Source of the DNA: Thermocoleostomius sinensis A174
GTDB taxonomy: Bacteria > Cyanobacteriota > Cyanobacteriia > Elainellales > Elainellaceae
NCBI RefSeq assembly: GCF_026802175.1
Contig: NZ_CP113797.1
Coordinates: forward strand, 2,581,026 to 2,645,025
Direction of reading: 5' to 3'
DNA length: 64,000 nt
Shown: positions 27,895 through 37,771 of the stretch, piece by piece
How positions within the stretch are numbered: position 1 is the stretch's first letter
Layout: each line of letters starts with the position of its first letter
Position numbers and translations under genes: made by a program
Notes under the pieces: generated by a model
Seen by the model: only the letters and a program-made list of their open reading frames with translations
What the model was told of the DNA's origin: nothing
The model's database searches: none

Positions 27895-28407
27895 ATGGAG
27901 GCGATCTATATTCCTCAATTGGCTAGAGCACCGCAGCAGACTGAGATCCTTCAGCTTCGTGACTATTTACCCGGTTTGGACACGTTAACGCCAGTCCAAG
28001 GAAGAATGACGGTGCGGCATTGTGGCAATTATTTAGAGATTATGGCCCAAGCCGAGGCAATCATGACCCTTACTTGCGATCGCTGTCTACAGCAATATAA
28101 CTGTCGTGTGGCGGTTGATACATCTGAACTGATCTGGCTTCAAGAGGAACCTGAGTTTACTGAAGAAGACGATTTAGAGCGGGAAGTCGCGTTTGATGAT
28201 TTGGTAGAATCGCTGCCTCCCCAAGGTCACTTTAAACCCGACGAATGGCTTTATGAGCAGTTTTGTTTGGCCCTGCCGCAACGACAACTTTGTGATCCAT
28301 CGTGTCCTGGCATTCCGTCCAACTCTGCGGCTGAACCTACCTCGGTCGATCGCCGCTGGGCTTCGCTAGAAACCCTGAAAAATTATTTGCCGAACGAACA
28401 GAATTAA
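27895..28407 (+). CDS. YceD family protein (DUF177)
   Basis: A 170-residue protein from ATG 27895, with GGAGG nine bases upstream. It carries the YceD/DUF177 core: R-M-T-V-R-H-C-G-N-Y-L-E-I, then the metal-binding-like C-D-R-C-L-Q-Q-Y and a second pair C-D-P-S-C-P-G near the C-terminus. Members are linked to 23S rRNA accumulation and often sit beside rpmF; here the gene ends the yidC-jag set. The molecular function is unknown. Confidence 0.88.
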   Translation: MEAIYIPQLARAPQQTEILQLRDYLPGLDTLTPVQGRMTVRHCGNYLEIMAQAEAIMTLTCDRCLQQYNCRVAVDTSELIWLQEEPEFTEEDDLEREVAFDDLVESLPPQGHFKPDEWLYEQFCLALPQRQLCDPSCPGIPSNSAAEPTSVDRRWASLETLKNYLPNEQN

Positions 28408-28547
28408 TGATGAGTAAGTCTTAAGGGTAAGATTTGACGTTGCGAATTAATCGATGATAGGTAATAGAAACTGGAGATAATGGTTGCAGGAGTTGGAGAA
28501 ATTTTGCGTCGTTGCTCCTGTTGCTCTGTCCTCTCGTATGCACGCTC

Positions 28548-30068
28548 ATGGCCTTTAACGACGATTTTGAACTTCTACTGCGGGCGCGTTATCCGCTGAT
28601 CTACATTCCAACTCGTGAGGAAGAACGAGTGGAAGCTGCCATTGCTCAGTCTGCTAGACAACTGGGCGATCGAAGTTTCTATATTTGGGACTTTGTCGAT
28701 GGCTATCAGGGCAATCTGAACGATGCCGGGTTTGGGCGGCGCAACCCCCTGCAAGCATTGGAGTTTGTTGAAAAACTGCCAGCCTCTGTCGCGGCTGTGT
28801 TGGTACTACGGGATTTTCATCGGTTCTTGGATGATGTATCGGTCGCACGTAAGCTGCGCAATTTGGCACGGTTGTTGAAGTCTCAACCTAAAAATCTTGT
28901 GATTCTCGCCCCGCAAGTTGCGATTCCAGAAGATCTCAGTGAGGTCCTTACTGTTCTAGAATTTCCGTTACCTCATCGGGATGAAATCCGGGCTGAACTA
29001 GAGCGACTGCTGTCGGCAACCCGGCAGTCTTCGTTAGAACCCAGAGTGTTAGATGAACTCGTGCGTTCTTGCCAGGGATTATCAATGGAGCGCATTCGCC
29101 GAGTGTTGGCAAAAGCCATTGCTACACACGGCAACATAGAAGCAGATGATGTCGATCTAATTTTGGAAGAGAAACGGCAGAGCATTCGACAAACTCAGAT
29201 TTTGGACTTCTATCCGGCAACCGAACGCATTTCCGATATTGGCGGATTAGATAACCTCAAAGATTGGTTGTTGCGACGGGGCGGAGCTTTCTCGGAACGA
29301 GCGCGGCAGTATGGCTTGCCCTATCCACGGGGCTTGCTGCTGGTGGGAATTCAGGGAACGGGGAAATCTCTAACGGCAAAGGCGATCGCGCATCATTGGC
29401 ACTTACCGTTACTGCGACTTGATGTGGGTCGATTATTTGCAGGATTGGTTGGAGAGTCGGAATCGCGCACTCGGCAGATGATCCAACTAGCTGAAGCGTT
29501 AGCCCCCTGTGTTTTATGGATTGACGAAATTGATAAAGCCTTCGCTGGCATTGACGGAAAGGGTGATTCCGGCACTACTAGCCGCGTTTTTGGTACATTT
29601 ATTACCTGGCTCGCCGAGAAAACCTCACCAGTGTTTGTGGTGGCAACCGCCAATAATATTCAGGCACTTCCTCCAGAAATGCTGCGGCGAGGTCGATTTG
29701 ATGAAATCTTTTTTGTGGGGCTACCCAGTCAGGAGGAACGGCGATCGATTTTTGCAGTACATTTATCACGGCTGCGAGCACATAATTTGCAAAGCTATGA
29801 CCTCGATCGATTGGCTTACGAAACTCCTGATTTTTCGGGAGCAGAAATTGAACAAATTTTGATTGAAGCGATGCACATTGGCTTTAGCCAGAATCGTGAC
29901 TTTACCACCGACGATATTTTGGAAGCGGCGAGTCAAATTATCCCGCTAGCGCGAACGGCGCAAGATCAGATCCAACTGCTGCAAAACTGGGCCGCTACAG
30001 GTCGGGTGCGTTTGGCTTCCAGACAAGCAGGATTAAGTAGTCGAATTCAGCACCAATCTCTACAATAG
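28548..30068 (+). CDS. ycf46: Ycf46-type AAA+ ATPase
   Basis: A 506-residue AAA protein from ATG 28548 (MAFNDDFELLLRARYPLIY), the usual start. An in-frame codon at 28512 would add 12 hydrophobic residues and lacks support. Walker A is GIQGTGKS near residue 268, Walker B VLWIDEID near 322, followed by an Arg-rich sensor region (MLRRGRFDEIF). The N-terminal half is the family-specific domain. Ycf46 is conserved in cyanobacteria and algal plastids and has been implicated in inorganic-carbon use and photosynthesis regulation. It follows yceD by 140 bases, so it may have its own promoter. Confidence 0.93.
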   Translation: MAFNDDFELLLRARYPLIYIPTREEERVEAAIAQSARQLGDRSFYIWDFVDGYQGNLNDAGFGRRNPLQALEFVEKLPASVAAVLVLRDFHRFLDDVSVARKLRNLARLLKSQPKNLVILAPQVAIPEDLSEVLTVLEFPLPHRDEIRAELERLLSATRQSSLEPRVLDELVRSCQGLSMERIRRVLAKAIATHGNIEADDVDLILEEKRQSIRQTQILDFYPATERISDIGGLDNLKDWLLRRGGAFSERARQYGLPYPRGLLLVGIQGTGKSLTAKAIAHHWHLPLLRLDVGRLFAGLVGESESRTRQMIQLAEALAPCVLWIDEIDKAFAGIDGKGDSGTTSRVFGTFITWLAEKTSPVFVVATANNIQALPPEMLRRGRFDEIFFVGLPSQEERRSIFAVHLSRLRAHNLQSYDLDRLAYETPDFSGAEIEQILIEAMHIGFSQNRDFTTDDILEAASQIIPLARTAQDQIQLLQNWAATGRVRLASRQAGLSSRIQHQSLQ

Positions 30069-30112
30069 TCCTTACAATAAGGAATCCCTGAGACGTGTAT
30101 AAATCTGTGTCA

Positions 30113-30568
30113 ATGACTTGGTCTGGATTCAGTAAGTTAATTCTTGGCGTACTGTTGGCGATCGGAATTTTGTTTGGAACCGGAGTCAGCCTCACCCGCT
30201 ACCTCATCGGACGGTTAGCCACCCCACCCCCAAGACCAGTATTCGCTAATGATCCCTCCCCTGTGGTCAGCCCTGTGACCACCGCTACAGAAGCCCCACC
30301 CCCTGAAGAACCGCCTTTGCCAGAGGAAGCTGCTCCGGTCAGTCCTTCTCCTGTCGCTGAGGAGGGTTATACAGCGCGGGTAATTCAGCCGATCGGGTTG
30401 ATCTTGCGGGATCAACCCAGTCGCGATGCCGTTCAAGTGGGAGGCATTGAATTTAATCGAGAATTAACCGTGCTTGAGACTAGCTCGGACGGCGAATGGC
30501 AACGGGTTCGCCTAGGTAATGGTGCAGAAGGGTGGGTGAGAGCCGGCAACACAGAGCGGTTGAACTAA
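30113..30568 (+). CDS. Membrane-anchored bacterial SH3-domain protein
   Basis: About 151 residues from ATG 30113 (MTWSGFSKLI); a GTG at 30095 would add six. One N-terminal transmembrane helix (LILGVLLAIGILFGTGVSL) is followed by a Pro/Glu-rich linker. The C-terminal SH3-like domain (ILRDQPSRDAVQVGGIEFN, LTVLETSSDGEWQRVRL, EGWVRAGN) is of the kind that binds cell-wall peptides. It is probably anchored in the membrane with the SH3 domain in the periplasm. It follows ycf46 by 44 bases and converges with the glycosyltransferase at 30601. Confidence 0.8.
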   Translation: MTWSGFSKLILGVLLAIGILFGTGVSLTRYLIGRLATPPPRPVFANDPSPVVSPVTTATEAPPPEEPPLPEEAAPVSPSPVAEEGYTARVIQPIGLILRDQPSRDAVQVGGIEFNRELTVLETSSDGEWQRVRLGNGAEGWVRAGNTERLN

Positions 30569-30600
30569 GAATGAGGTAAAGATCTAGGTAAAGACGAGGG

Positions 30601-31587
30601 CTATTTGTACTCGATCAGTTGATTGGTTTGTCCTCGCCAGCGATTCCAATGAAACTTCAGTTGTCCTACCACATTGGGAAATTTCCCGCCCACACAGGAA
30701 ACAGCATATAAGATCGCATCACGATCGTCTAAACCACGCTGTTTACCATAGCGGTAGACGCGATAAGTGCTGAGAGGATAAGCCGCCAGCAAGCCTAAGC
30801 TCCAACCATGAGTGGGGATTGCTAAGCTGAGAGCACTCACGGGGAGGACGAGTCCCCATAGCCAGATACTGCGACTCTCTTTTACCCAGTGTCGTTCTGG
30901 GCTGTTTCCGTGTAGGAAAGCACCTTCTGCATAAGCATGTCCAGCCCGCAGAAACCGCTTCCACCATTGCTCGAAGCGAAACATTTGGGCATCATGCAAG
31001 GTCATCTCAGCATCTAGGCGAAAAATCTTCCAGCCCAACTGCCGTAACCGCACGCACAGTTCTGGTTCCTCTCCGGCAATTAATGTGGGGTTAAATCCAC
31101 CCGCTTGCTGAATTGCTACCACTCGCATCATGGCATCACCACCACAGGCTTTAGTCTCTCCGATGGGAGTATCCCATTCCAGATCGCAAAGTCGGTTATA
31201 TACAGATTTTTCGGGATAACGTTCTCGCCGTCGCCCACAAACAACTGCCACCTCTGGATGAGCAATCAATTCGGTACAGGCACGATCGAGCCAACCAGCT
31301 ACAAGCTCACAATCGCCATCGACAAATTGAACAAATTCTAGAGCGGGTTGGAGTTGTACGAGTCGATCGAAACCTGCATTGCGAGCGCGGGCAGCGGTAA
31401 ATGGAATCGACAAGTCAAGCTCAACTACGTCTACACCCAGGGATCGGGCGAGTTCAACGCTGCCATCGGTAGAGCCGGAATCAACATAAACAACTTGAGC
31501 CACTTGTTGCGCGATGGCAGAGGTTAAACATTGCCGTAGTCGTTCTCCTTCATTGCGTCCGATCGCAACGACACCCACTTGCTTCAA
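30601..31587 (-). CDS. Glycosyltransferase family 2
   Basis: A 328-residue GT-A fold enzyme, the last gene of the rhamnose/polysaccharide run. The N-terminus VGVVAIGRNEGERLRQCL, the VYVDSGSTDGS stretch and VDGDCELV (DxD, metal and sugar-nucleotide binding) are typical. GEEPELCVRLRQLGWKI is the acceptor-side motif and two hydrophobic segments follow around 245-275. The initiator is a TTG at 31587 with a strong AAGGAGG about seven bases upstream. The donor sugar is unknown; dTDP-rhamnose is a reasonable guess given the neighbours. It lies 48 bases after the predicted glycosidase gene. Confidence 0.88.
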   Translation of the reverse strand: MKQVGVVAIGRNEGERLRQCLTSAIAQQVAQVVYVDSGSTDGSVELARSLGVDVVELDLSIPFTAARARNAGFDRLVQLQPALEFVQFVDGDCELVAGWLDRACTELIAHPEVAVVCGRRRERYPEKSVYNRLCDLEWDTPIGETKACGGDAMMRVVAIQQAGGFNPTLIAGEEPELCVRLRQLGWKIFRLDAEMTLHDAQMFRFEQWWKRFLRAGHAYAEGAFLHGNSPERHWVKESRSIWLWGLVLPVSALSLAIPTHGWSLGLLAAYPLSTYRVYRYGKQRGLDDRDAILYAVSCVGGKFPNVVGQLKFHWNRWRGQTNQLIEYK

Positions 31588-31635
31588 GGTTCTCCTCCTT
31601 GAGAATTGGAATCTAGACGTAGATTGTTTAAGTGT

Positions 31636-33411
31636 TTAAGAGTTTTGATCAATGAAATCAATCAGCGCATCGTATTTAGGCGAACCGGGTTGCTCCAAAT
31701 ATTCCAGGGCACCCCAGCTTCCCCAACGTCCAGGTCTGGCGATATCCGAGAAGTGCATGAACAACGTACCACCCGCATCTTTCCAGCGGTTGAGCAGTTG
31801 GGTGTAGATATCGTACATTTCTGGCTGACGATTGAGATTCACGAAAAACTCGGTGATTTTCTCGTCTCCCGCTTGCACCAGATGTTGTCCTCCTTCATAG
31901 GCAACCAACCGCAATCCTTTATCTTGGGCCACCTGCTGGTGGTATTGAAACAGATCAGAGAGCCCTAGAAGGGTATCGTCCGTATTATTGTCGTCCAAAA
32001 CACTGCCCTGCTTCAATTGAGTAAATGCTTTGCTGAAGCCGCCATCTGCTTCGTTCATCCAGGATGCGATCGTCGTTTTGTTCGCATCATCCGATAAGCG
32101 CCCACTAAAGTAGCCCGTGATGGCATAGGCATCAAAACCATGCTGGTAGCAAGGTCGATTGCCCTCGGCAGCCCACAAAGAGCAGTCTAAGGCACTGGTT
32201 TCTAGACCTTTCCACGCTGTTTGAGTCGATAAAATGGTGGCAACGCGATCGCGTTGATCGCCAAATACCTGCTTCCAAATATCCGACATTTGAGCCGATC
32301 GCATTCCATACCACTGCATATGGGCATCGCCCTTATCCTCTCCCCAACGAGATTTTCCCTGTTGCAAAGCATAGTGAGCTTGCTGGAATTGCCAATTCCA
32401 AACTTCATTAGAAAACTCAACGTAGGCCCGCAATCGGGGATCAAGGCAGGTTTTGACTTGGGTCGCAAAATTAGTAATGTACTCATCAGTGGACTGGTGG
32501 GGCATTGTAAACCAGGGATGCGCTCCCAAACGATTAGCCAACGCCAGCATGATTTCCAGAGGAACCCCTTTGCCACGGCTGTAGAAAGCATCATTGACCT
32601 TGGGGCGATCGGCCCACTCACCCTGCTCAGAATTATTAGTAGCCATCCAGTCCATGAAGCGGATGACTTTAAACTTTCTGATTTTGTCTAGAAAAACTGG
32701 GTTAAAGATATCCGTTTGAAAAGTCTGCTCGTAATCGATCGGCACAACGTGAATGTCGCGAATATAGTTTCCAGTTCTGTTGGGATCGGTGGCTGTAATT
32801 TGTAGCCAGATGCCTCGTCCAGAAGGAGTCACGTTGATAACATCGCGACCGGGTGCTGAAAGCGACTCGTCTTTTTCAGCATCATAACGATACTCGATTG
32901 TCCCCTCGCCTTGATAGAGCACAACATATTGTCCACCTGGATAGCGGCCGTCAATTTCGCGAAACAGCAGCGTTCCGACCCGCGTATATTCTGGTGGATC
33001 ATTGGGCGCAGGTAATGACTTCACCCAGCCAAACTCATCGAGATCTAACTGTGCCGCTTCGTCAGTGGCCCACCCACCACTACAGCCTGGTTCATCAGAA
33101 TCGCATTGAGTAATCCACGGTCTACCCGATTTAAATGCATCCAAAAAGGGCAGTTGTGTTGACCAGTCGGCAATACCCGATAGGTTGGTGCCCAATGCTA
33201 AATCATCCAGCGATAGGGAACTGACCGTTGCCGCCCTGGCTGAAGTACCTTCAAAGCAGTCGATGGTTGCCCCAAGTTGAGCAGAATTTTGAGAGTCAGA
33301 CGGTCTAGACGAGAGCACAATGAAGCATAACGCCGCCCCAAACAGAGCCGCCAACCCCAGAAACTTGCTTCGAGTTCTGCCACTGAACAAATTGAGGATA
33401 TTGAAAGCCAT
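31636..33411 (-). CDS. Predicted secreted GH-A-clan-like glycosidase in the rhamnose operon
   Basis: A 591-residue protein with an N-terminal membrane/signal segment (KFLGLAALFGAALCFIVLS). A beta-sandwich-like region precedes a barrel domain that carries E-F-S-N-E-V-W-N-W (the Asn-Glu of a clan GH-A acid/base) and later V-A-Y-E-G-G-Q-H (a candidate nucleophile Glu). Similar proteins are sometimes annotated as cellulose-binding. The combination predicts a retaining endo-glycosidase acting on polysaccharide at the cell surface, perhaps trimming the polymer made by its operon neighbours. GGAGG precedes the ATG at 33411. The family is not recognised with certainty, and the substrate is unknown. 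Confidence 0.7.
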   Translation of the reverse strand: MAFNILNLFSGRTRSKFLGLAALFGAALCFIVLSSRPSDSQNSAQLGATIDCFEGTSARAATVSSLSLDDLALGTNLSGIADWSTQLPFLDAFKSGRPWITQCDSDEPGCSGGWATDEAAQLDLDEFGWVKSLPAPNDPPEYTRVGTLLFREIDGRYPGGQYVVLYQGEGTIEYRYDAEKDESLSAPGRDVINVTPSGRGIWLQITATDPNRTGNYIRDIHVVPIDYEQTFQTDIFNPVFLDKIRKFKVIRFMDWMATNNSEQGEWADRPKVNDAFYSRGKGVPLEIMLALANRLGAHPWFTMPHQSTDEYITNFATQVKTCLDPRLRAYVEFSNEVWNWQFQQAHYALQQGKSRWGEDKGDAHMQWYGMRSAQMSDIWKQVFGDQRDRVATILSTQTAWKGLETSALDCSLWAAEGNRPCYQHGFDAYAITGYFSGRLSDDANKTTIASWMNEADGGFSKAFTQLKQGSVLDDNNTDDTLLGLSDLFQYHQQVAQDKGLRLVAYEGGQHLVQAGDEKITEFFVNLNRQPEMYDIYTQLLNRWKDAGGTLFMHFSDIARPGRWGSWGALEYLEQPGSPKYDALIDFIDQNS

Positions 33412-33454
33412 TGCCTTCCTCCATGTAGCAACTTGAGCGACAGTGACGTATTCG

Positions 33455-34579
33455 TTAAGCGTAGACTTTACGGTAATAGTCCTGGTATTCCTGTGACAGC
33501 AGCGGTTTCCACCACTCTTCGTGCGTCAGATACCACTGTACTGTGCGGCGCAATCCCTCTTCCACTGTGACAGAAGGAGTCCAGCCCAGTTCCGTGCGAA
33601 TTTTAGTAGCGTCGATCGCATAGCGTCGATCGTGTCCGGGGCGATCCTTGACAAAGGTGATCAGGCTCTCTGCAGGGCGGACTGGCAAATCGGGGGCCAA
33701 TTCGTCCATGAGGGTGCAAAGTTGTCGCACCAGGTCGATATTCTTCACCTCGTTGTTGCCACCAATGTTGTAGGTTTCGCCCGGCGTACCGCGATGAATC
33801 ACCACATCAAGCGCACGACAATGATCGCCCACATAAAGCCAGTCACGCACATTCTGTCCATCTCCGTAAACCGGCAACGGTTTGCCTAACAAAATGTTGA
33901 TACACATGAGGGGAATCAACTTTTCGGGGAAGTGATATGGCCCATAATTATTGGAACAATTGGTGATCAGCGTTGGTAACCCATAGGTGTGGTGATAAGC
34001 CCGCACCAAATGATCGCTACCCGCTTTAGAGGCGGAATAGGGACTGTTGGGGGCATAGGGCGTCGTTTCTGAGAAGGCTGGGTCAGTTGGTTCTAAGCTG
34101 CCATACACCTCATCAGTCGAGACATGGTGAAAGCGGTAGTGAGCCGGCTGATCGCTTGCCTGCCAATAGTGTCGAAATGCTTCTAGTAGTGTAAACGTCC
34201 CTACCACATTGGTACGCACAAACTCACCCGGGCCCAAAATCGATCGATCAACATGGGACTCGGCGGCAAAATGGGCAATGGTGTCAATCTGCTCTTCTTG
34301 CAGCAACCGATCGATCAGGGAACGATCACAAATATCGCCCTGAACGAACCGCAGATTAGCGCTGCCTTCTAGGGTCGCTAAGGTATTGCGGTTGCCAGCG
34401 TAGGTGAGCGCATCCAAGACAACAACGCGATCGCCTGGATAGTGCTGACACCAGTGATGGACAAAGTTGGAACCGATGAAGCCTGCCCCTCCAGTAATCA
34501 AAACTGTGCGGGGCGCTCTAGATAGCTCCTCCGACTGACTTGGGCTGTGCTTAACTTGCTCGTGCTCAGGGAATACCAT
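33455..34579 (-). CDS. rfbB: dTDP-glucose 4,6-dehydratase
   Basis: Second step of dTDP-L-rhamnose synthesis. A short-chain dehydrogenase/reductase of the extended type: [15 protein letters not shown] binds NAD near the N-terminus, and the catalytic Y-S-A-S-K is in [21 protein letters not shown]. The dehydratase pair D-E sits in VSTDEVYG. Unusually there are about 27 residues before the dinucleotide fold. ATG 34579 is used; TTG at 34591 adds four. The four rml genes are consecutive here, order C-D-A-B, which fixes the pathway. Confidence 0.95.
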   Translation of the reverse strand: MVFPEHEQVKHSPSQSEELSRAPRTVLITGGAGFIGSNFVHHWCQHYPGDRVVVLDALTYAGNRNTLATLEGSANLRFVQGDICDRSLIDRLLQEEQIDTIAHFAAESHVDRSILGPGEFVRTNVVGTFTLLEAFRHYWQASDQPAHYRFHHVSTDEVYGSLEPTDPAFSETTPYAPNSPYSASKAGSDHLVRAYHHTYGLPTLITNCSNNYGPYHFPEKLIPLMCINILLGKPLPVYGDGQNVRDWLYVGDHCRALDVVIHRGTPGETYNIGGNNEVKNIDLVRQLCTLMDELAPDLPVRPAESLITFVKDRPGHDRRYAIDATKIRTELGWTPSVTVEEGLRRTVQWYLTHEEWWKPLLSQEYQDYYRKVYA

Positions 34580-34656
34580 AGGGTTTGTCAAAACAATAAA
34601 AATTGGTCAGTGCAGTTCGTCAGCATGCTACTTCGGTTGAAAGTCACTTGAAAGGC

Positions 34657-35733
34657 TTAAGCCAATTCAATTTGGCAATCATCGCCAATCATGAACCGTA
34701 GCGCTTTTGGTCGCTTAGGCGCTTCTTTTAGCTGTGCCCGTTGACCGATCAAGCTATCTACAACACGATGATGAATGCCTTCAACTTTTGCGCCTTGCAG
34801 CAATACGCTGTGCTCTAGATCAGTTTCAATCATCGTCACATCGTCAGCAATGCTGGTATAAGGCCCGACAAAGCAGTTTTCAATGTGGCAATTGTCACCA
34901 ATGACCACAGGGCCTCGAATCGTCGAGTTAATAACTTTGGTTCCGGTACCTACTTGTACACGCCCAATGATTTTACTGTTGGCATCAATCTCACCATTGA
35001 GCGCTGGATGCAGGCAACAGTTATCCAGAATGACCCGATTAGCCTCTAATAAATCGTCCTTTTTACCCGTATCTAGCCACCAGCCGCGAATTTGTCGGGC
35101 TTCAACCGCTTTTTGTTGGTCAATTAGTGTTTGGATGGCATCGGTAATTTCCAATTCTCCTCGAGCAGAAGGTTGAATCGCAGCGATCGCATTGTGGATA
35201 GCGTTAGAGAAGATATACACTCCCACTAGGGCTAGGTTAGACGGCGGCACCTTAGGCTTTTCCACCAACCGCAGCAATCGTCCTTTTTCGTCTACTTCAG
35301 CCACCCCAAAAGCACTGGGATTTTCAACAGGGCAGAGCAGCGTCAGCGCATCAAGGTTATTGCTGTGGAAATGCTCTAGAAACAAGGTCAACTCGCTTTG
35401 CACTAAATTGTCTCCCAAATACATGACAAAGGGAGATTGTCCTAGGAATGGTTGAGCTACTTTAACAGCATGAGCCAGTCCGGCGGGCTGGTCTTGTCGA
35501 ATGTAGGTGATGCTGGCTCCAAAGCGGCTGCCGTCTCCCGTTTTGGCTTTAACTTCTTCGCCTGTTTCTGGGCTGATGATAATCCCGATCTCTGTAATTC
35601 CCGCTTCTACGATCGCTTCAATGCCGTACCAGAGAATAGGTTTATTGGCGACTGGCACCAATTGTTTAGCTCCAGTATGCGTTAATGGACGCAGACGGGT
35701 TCCTTTACCGCCGGAGAGAATAATTGCTTTCAT
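34657..35733 (-). CDS. rfbA: Glucose-1-phosphate thymidylyltransferase, long form
   Basis: Makes dTDP-glucose from glucose-1-phosphate and dTTP, first step of the rhamnose pathway. The nucleotidyltransferase signature LSGGKGTRLRPLT...KQLVPVANKP opens the protein. This is the long variant (358 residues) with a left-handed beta-helix C-terminal domain (VINSTIRGPVVIGDNCHIEN), unlike the 290-residue enterobacterial RmlA. Long forms are frequent in cyanobacteria and actinobacteria. Its start overlaps the end of rfbD by 29 bases. Confidence 0.93.
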   Translation of the reverse strand: MKAIILSGGKGTRLRPLTHTGAKQLVPVANKPILWYGIEAIVEAGITEIGIIISPETGEEVKAKTGDGSRFGASITYIRQDQPAGLAHAVKVAQPFLGQSPFVMYLGDNLVQSELTLFLEHFHSNNLDALTLLCPVENPSAFGVAEVDEKGRLLRLVEKPKVPPSNLALVGVYIFSNAIHNAIAAIQPSARGELEITDAIQTLIDQQKAVEARQIRGWWLDTGKKDDLLEANRVILDNCCLHPALNGEIDANSKIIGRVQVGTGTKVINSTIRGPVVIGDNCHIENCFVGPYTSIADDVTMIETDLEHSVLLQGAKVEGIHHRVVDSLIGQRAQLKEAPKRPKALRFMIGDDCQIELA

Positions 35734-36658
35734 AGGTTTGTGTGTAAAGTTGAGTCAGCATTTGTCGTAAACCCTGCCGCCAATGAGGAGGAGGAGAGTT
35801 TAAGATAGCGGCAATCTTTTGCCAAGCCAAAGCAGAATAGGCAGGGCGTTGAGTCGGAGTGGGATACTCAGCCGTTGTAATCGGCACAACTCGCTGAAGT
35901 TTGAGCGGAAAGCCGATCGCCGCTGCTTCCTCAAAAATGGCAACCGCAAAGTCATACCAACTGGTGACGCCACTGTTTGTGAAATGGTAGATGCCGCTGG
36001 TCACTCGATCGGTTGTAGGATCTTCCGCCTCAATTGATAGCCAATGGGATGACAGGACGGTAATTGCTTTGGCGATATCAGCCGCCCACGTCGGGGTTCC
36101 CACCTGATCGGACACAACGCGCACCTCCTCTCGATCGCTCCCTAAGCGCAGCATGGTCTTAACAAAATTGCTTTTTCCTAGCGCGCCATAGACCCAGGCG
36201 GTACGCAGAATCACATACCGAAACTCCGGAACGGTTGCATGAACTTGTTGAATTCCCTGCTCACCCAATAGCTTAGACTTTCCATAAGCGCCAATCGGGT
36301 TTGGACGATCGGTTTCGGTATAGGGTGTATTCTTACTGCCATCAAACACATAGTCTGTGGAGATGTGAATTAGGGCTGCGCCCATTTGGGCCGCTTCTTC
36401 GGCCATGACCGTTGGGGCATCGCTATTGATTACTGTCGCTAGCTCTGGTTCTGATTCAGCCCGATCGACGGCTGTATAAGCCGCTGCATTAATGATGAGA
36501 TGAGGGCATGTTTTTTGAATTGTTTCGCGTACCCGATCAAGCTGCGTCAAATCCAACGATTCACGAGGAATTGGAATCACTTGAGCGATCGAGGACAGCG
36601 TTGATTGCAGTTCTTGCCCGACCTGCCCACCACTCCCAATTAGTAGCACCGTTTTCAT
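35705..36658 (-). CDS. rfbD: dTDP-4-dehydrorhamnose reductase
   Basis: Last step of dTDP-L-rhamnose synthesis, NAD(P)H-dependent. 317 residues with the Rossmann motif LLIGSGGQVGQELQ at the N-terminus and the catalytic Y-G-K-S-K. The ATG overlaps the rfbC stop by four bases (ATGA), and its 3' end overlaps rfbA by 29 bases. The three genes are therefore tightly coupled. Confidence 0.95.
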   Translation of the reverse strand: MKTVLLIGSGGQVGQELQSTLSSIAQVIPIPRESLDLTQLDRVRETIQKTCPHLIINAAAYTAVDRAESEPELATVINSDAPTVMAEEAAQMGAALIHISTDYVFDGSKNTPYTETDRPNPIGAYGKSKLLGEQGIQQVHATVPEFRYVILRTAWVYGALGKSNFVKTMLRLGSDREEVRVVSDQVGTPTWAADIAKAITVLSSHWLSIEAEDPTTDRVTSGIYHFTNSGVTSWYDFAVAIFEEAAAIGFPLKLQRVVPITTAEYPTPTQRPAYSALAWQKIAAILNSPPPHWRQGLRQMLTQLYTQTYESNYSLRR

Positions 36659-37200
36659 AGGTATACCTCAGCAGCTTTGAAAGGCGTTCCAACTTGGTCT
36701 TTGGTAGAAACAATCGGTTCAGCACTCAAGGGCCAGTCGATTGCCAAGTCTGGATCATTCCAGAGAATCGTGCGCTCATAGGCAGGAGCATAATAGTCCG
36801 TTGTTTTGTACAGCACTTCCGTTCCTTCTTCCAAGGCTAGAAAGCCGTGGGCAAAACCTGCTGGAACCCAGAGTTCGAGCTTGTTTGCAGCCGACAGTTC
36901 ACAACTGACCCACTGACCAAAGGTCGGCGAGTTTTTGCGAATATCCACTGCCACATCAAAGATAGAACCTGCAATAACACGGACAAGTTTGCCTTGAGCT
37001 TGTTGGATTTGATAGTGCAACCCACGTAATACATTCTTGACTGAGCGGGAATGATTATCCTGAACAAATCGAACTTCTAGACCTGTTTTGTCAATGAACG
37101 TTTTTTCATTGAAGCTTTCCAAGAAAAAGCCACGATCATCGCCAAAAACCCGTGGTTCAATCATTAAAACCTCAGGAATTTCAGTTGGAATTACTTGCAT
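36655..37200 (-). CDS. rfbC: dTDP-4-dehydrorhamnose 3,5-epimerase
   Basis: Third step of dTDP-rhamnose synthesis. A 181-residue cupin: VFGDDRGFFLESFNEK, the catalytic-His region VLRGLHYQIQQAQGKLVRV and FAHGFLALEEGTEVLYKTT are all present. ATG 37200 (MQVIPTEIPEV) is used; a TTG two codons upstream is an alternative. It is the first gene of the rfbC-D-A-B-glycosidase-GT run and is preceded by a 565-base spacer. Confidence 0.95.
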   Translation of the reverse strand: MQVIPTEIPEVLMIEPRVFGDDRGFFLESFNEKTFIDKTGLEVRFVQDNHSRSVKNVLRGLHYQIQQAQGKLVRVIAGSIFDVAVDIRKNSPTFGQWVSCELSAANKLELWVPAGFAHGFLALEEGTEVLYKTTDYYAPAYERTILWNDPDLAIDWPLSAEPIVSTKDQVGTPFKAAEVYL

Positions 37201-37206
37201 CAGCAA

Positions 37207-37771
37207 CTCTCATCTATTACCAACAACACTTGAAACTTAAACTCCTTCGGTACCCATTTGTAAAGGTTTACCAGCCAGCCGAGCCAACTACTTAACTTCT
37301 TGGGAACGCTTAACCCATTCAATGAATAACCAATTAATGAGGTATTCATTGTGATTGCAATCGCAACTCTACTGTTTCATAAGACTAAATTGAGCGAAAT
37401 TGAGTGAACAGGAAACCCATAAAATTATCTAGAATCTACTAGTTCGTTGATTGTTAGTATTGTGAGGGTCTCAGTAGGTCTCAAATATCGTAGCGAATTG
37501 AGCAATTGAATCGTAATAGTTGAGTTTTCCCTTCACCTTCTCTTTATGATTATTTTCCCCTCGTTATAGAGGGGATAAAGGTTTAGTTGTGACAAAAATC
37601 AGCATTGGCTGACAACAGAAAATTACGCGAATTTACAGAGCAAAAGCAACAATACCTTCACTTTTGCCGCCCCATTTCTAGAGATACAGTTGTATGCTGC
37701 AACTCTATCCGGTTTCAGGTTTTATTCACCTGAGATTGGCTTAAACCGAATTATCCTTTGCTGTGTAAGAG
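37207..37771. other. Leader/spacer upstream of the rhamnose operon
   Basis: About 565 bases of AT-rich sequence between two minus-strand genes, long enough for the operon promoter and a leader. A clean hairpin, CCCCTC-N6-GAGGGG, lies at 37557-37574, 198 bases after the upstream glycosyltransferase ends. It may be that gene's terminator or part of a leader, but no T-run follows directly. No reading frame is convincing. Confidence 0.4.
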
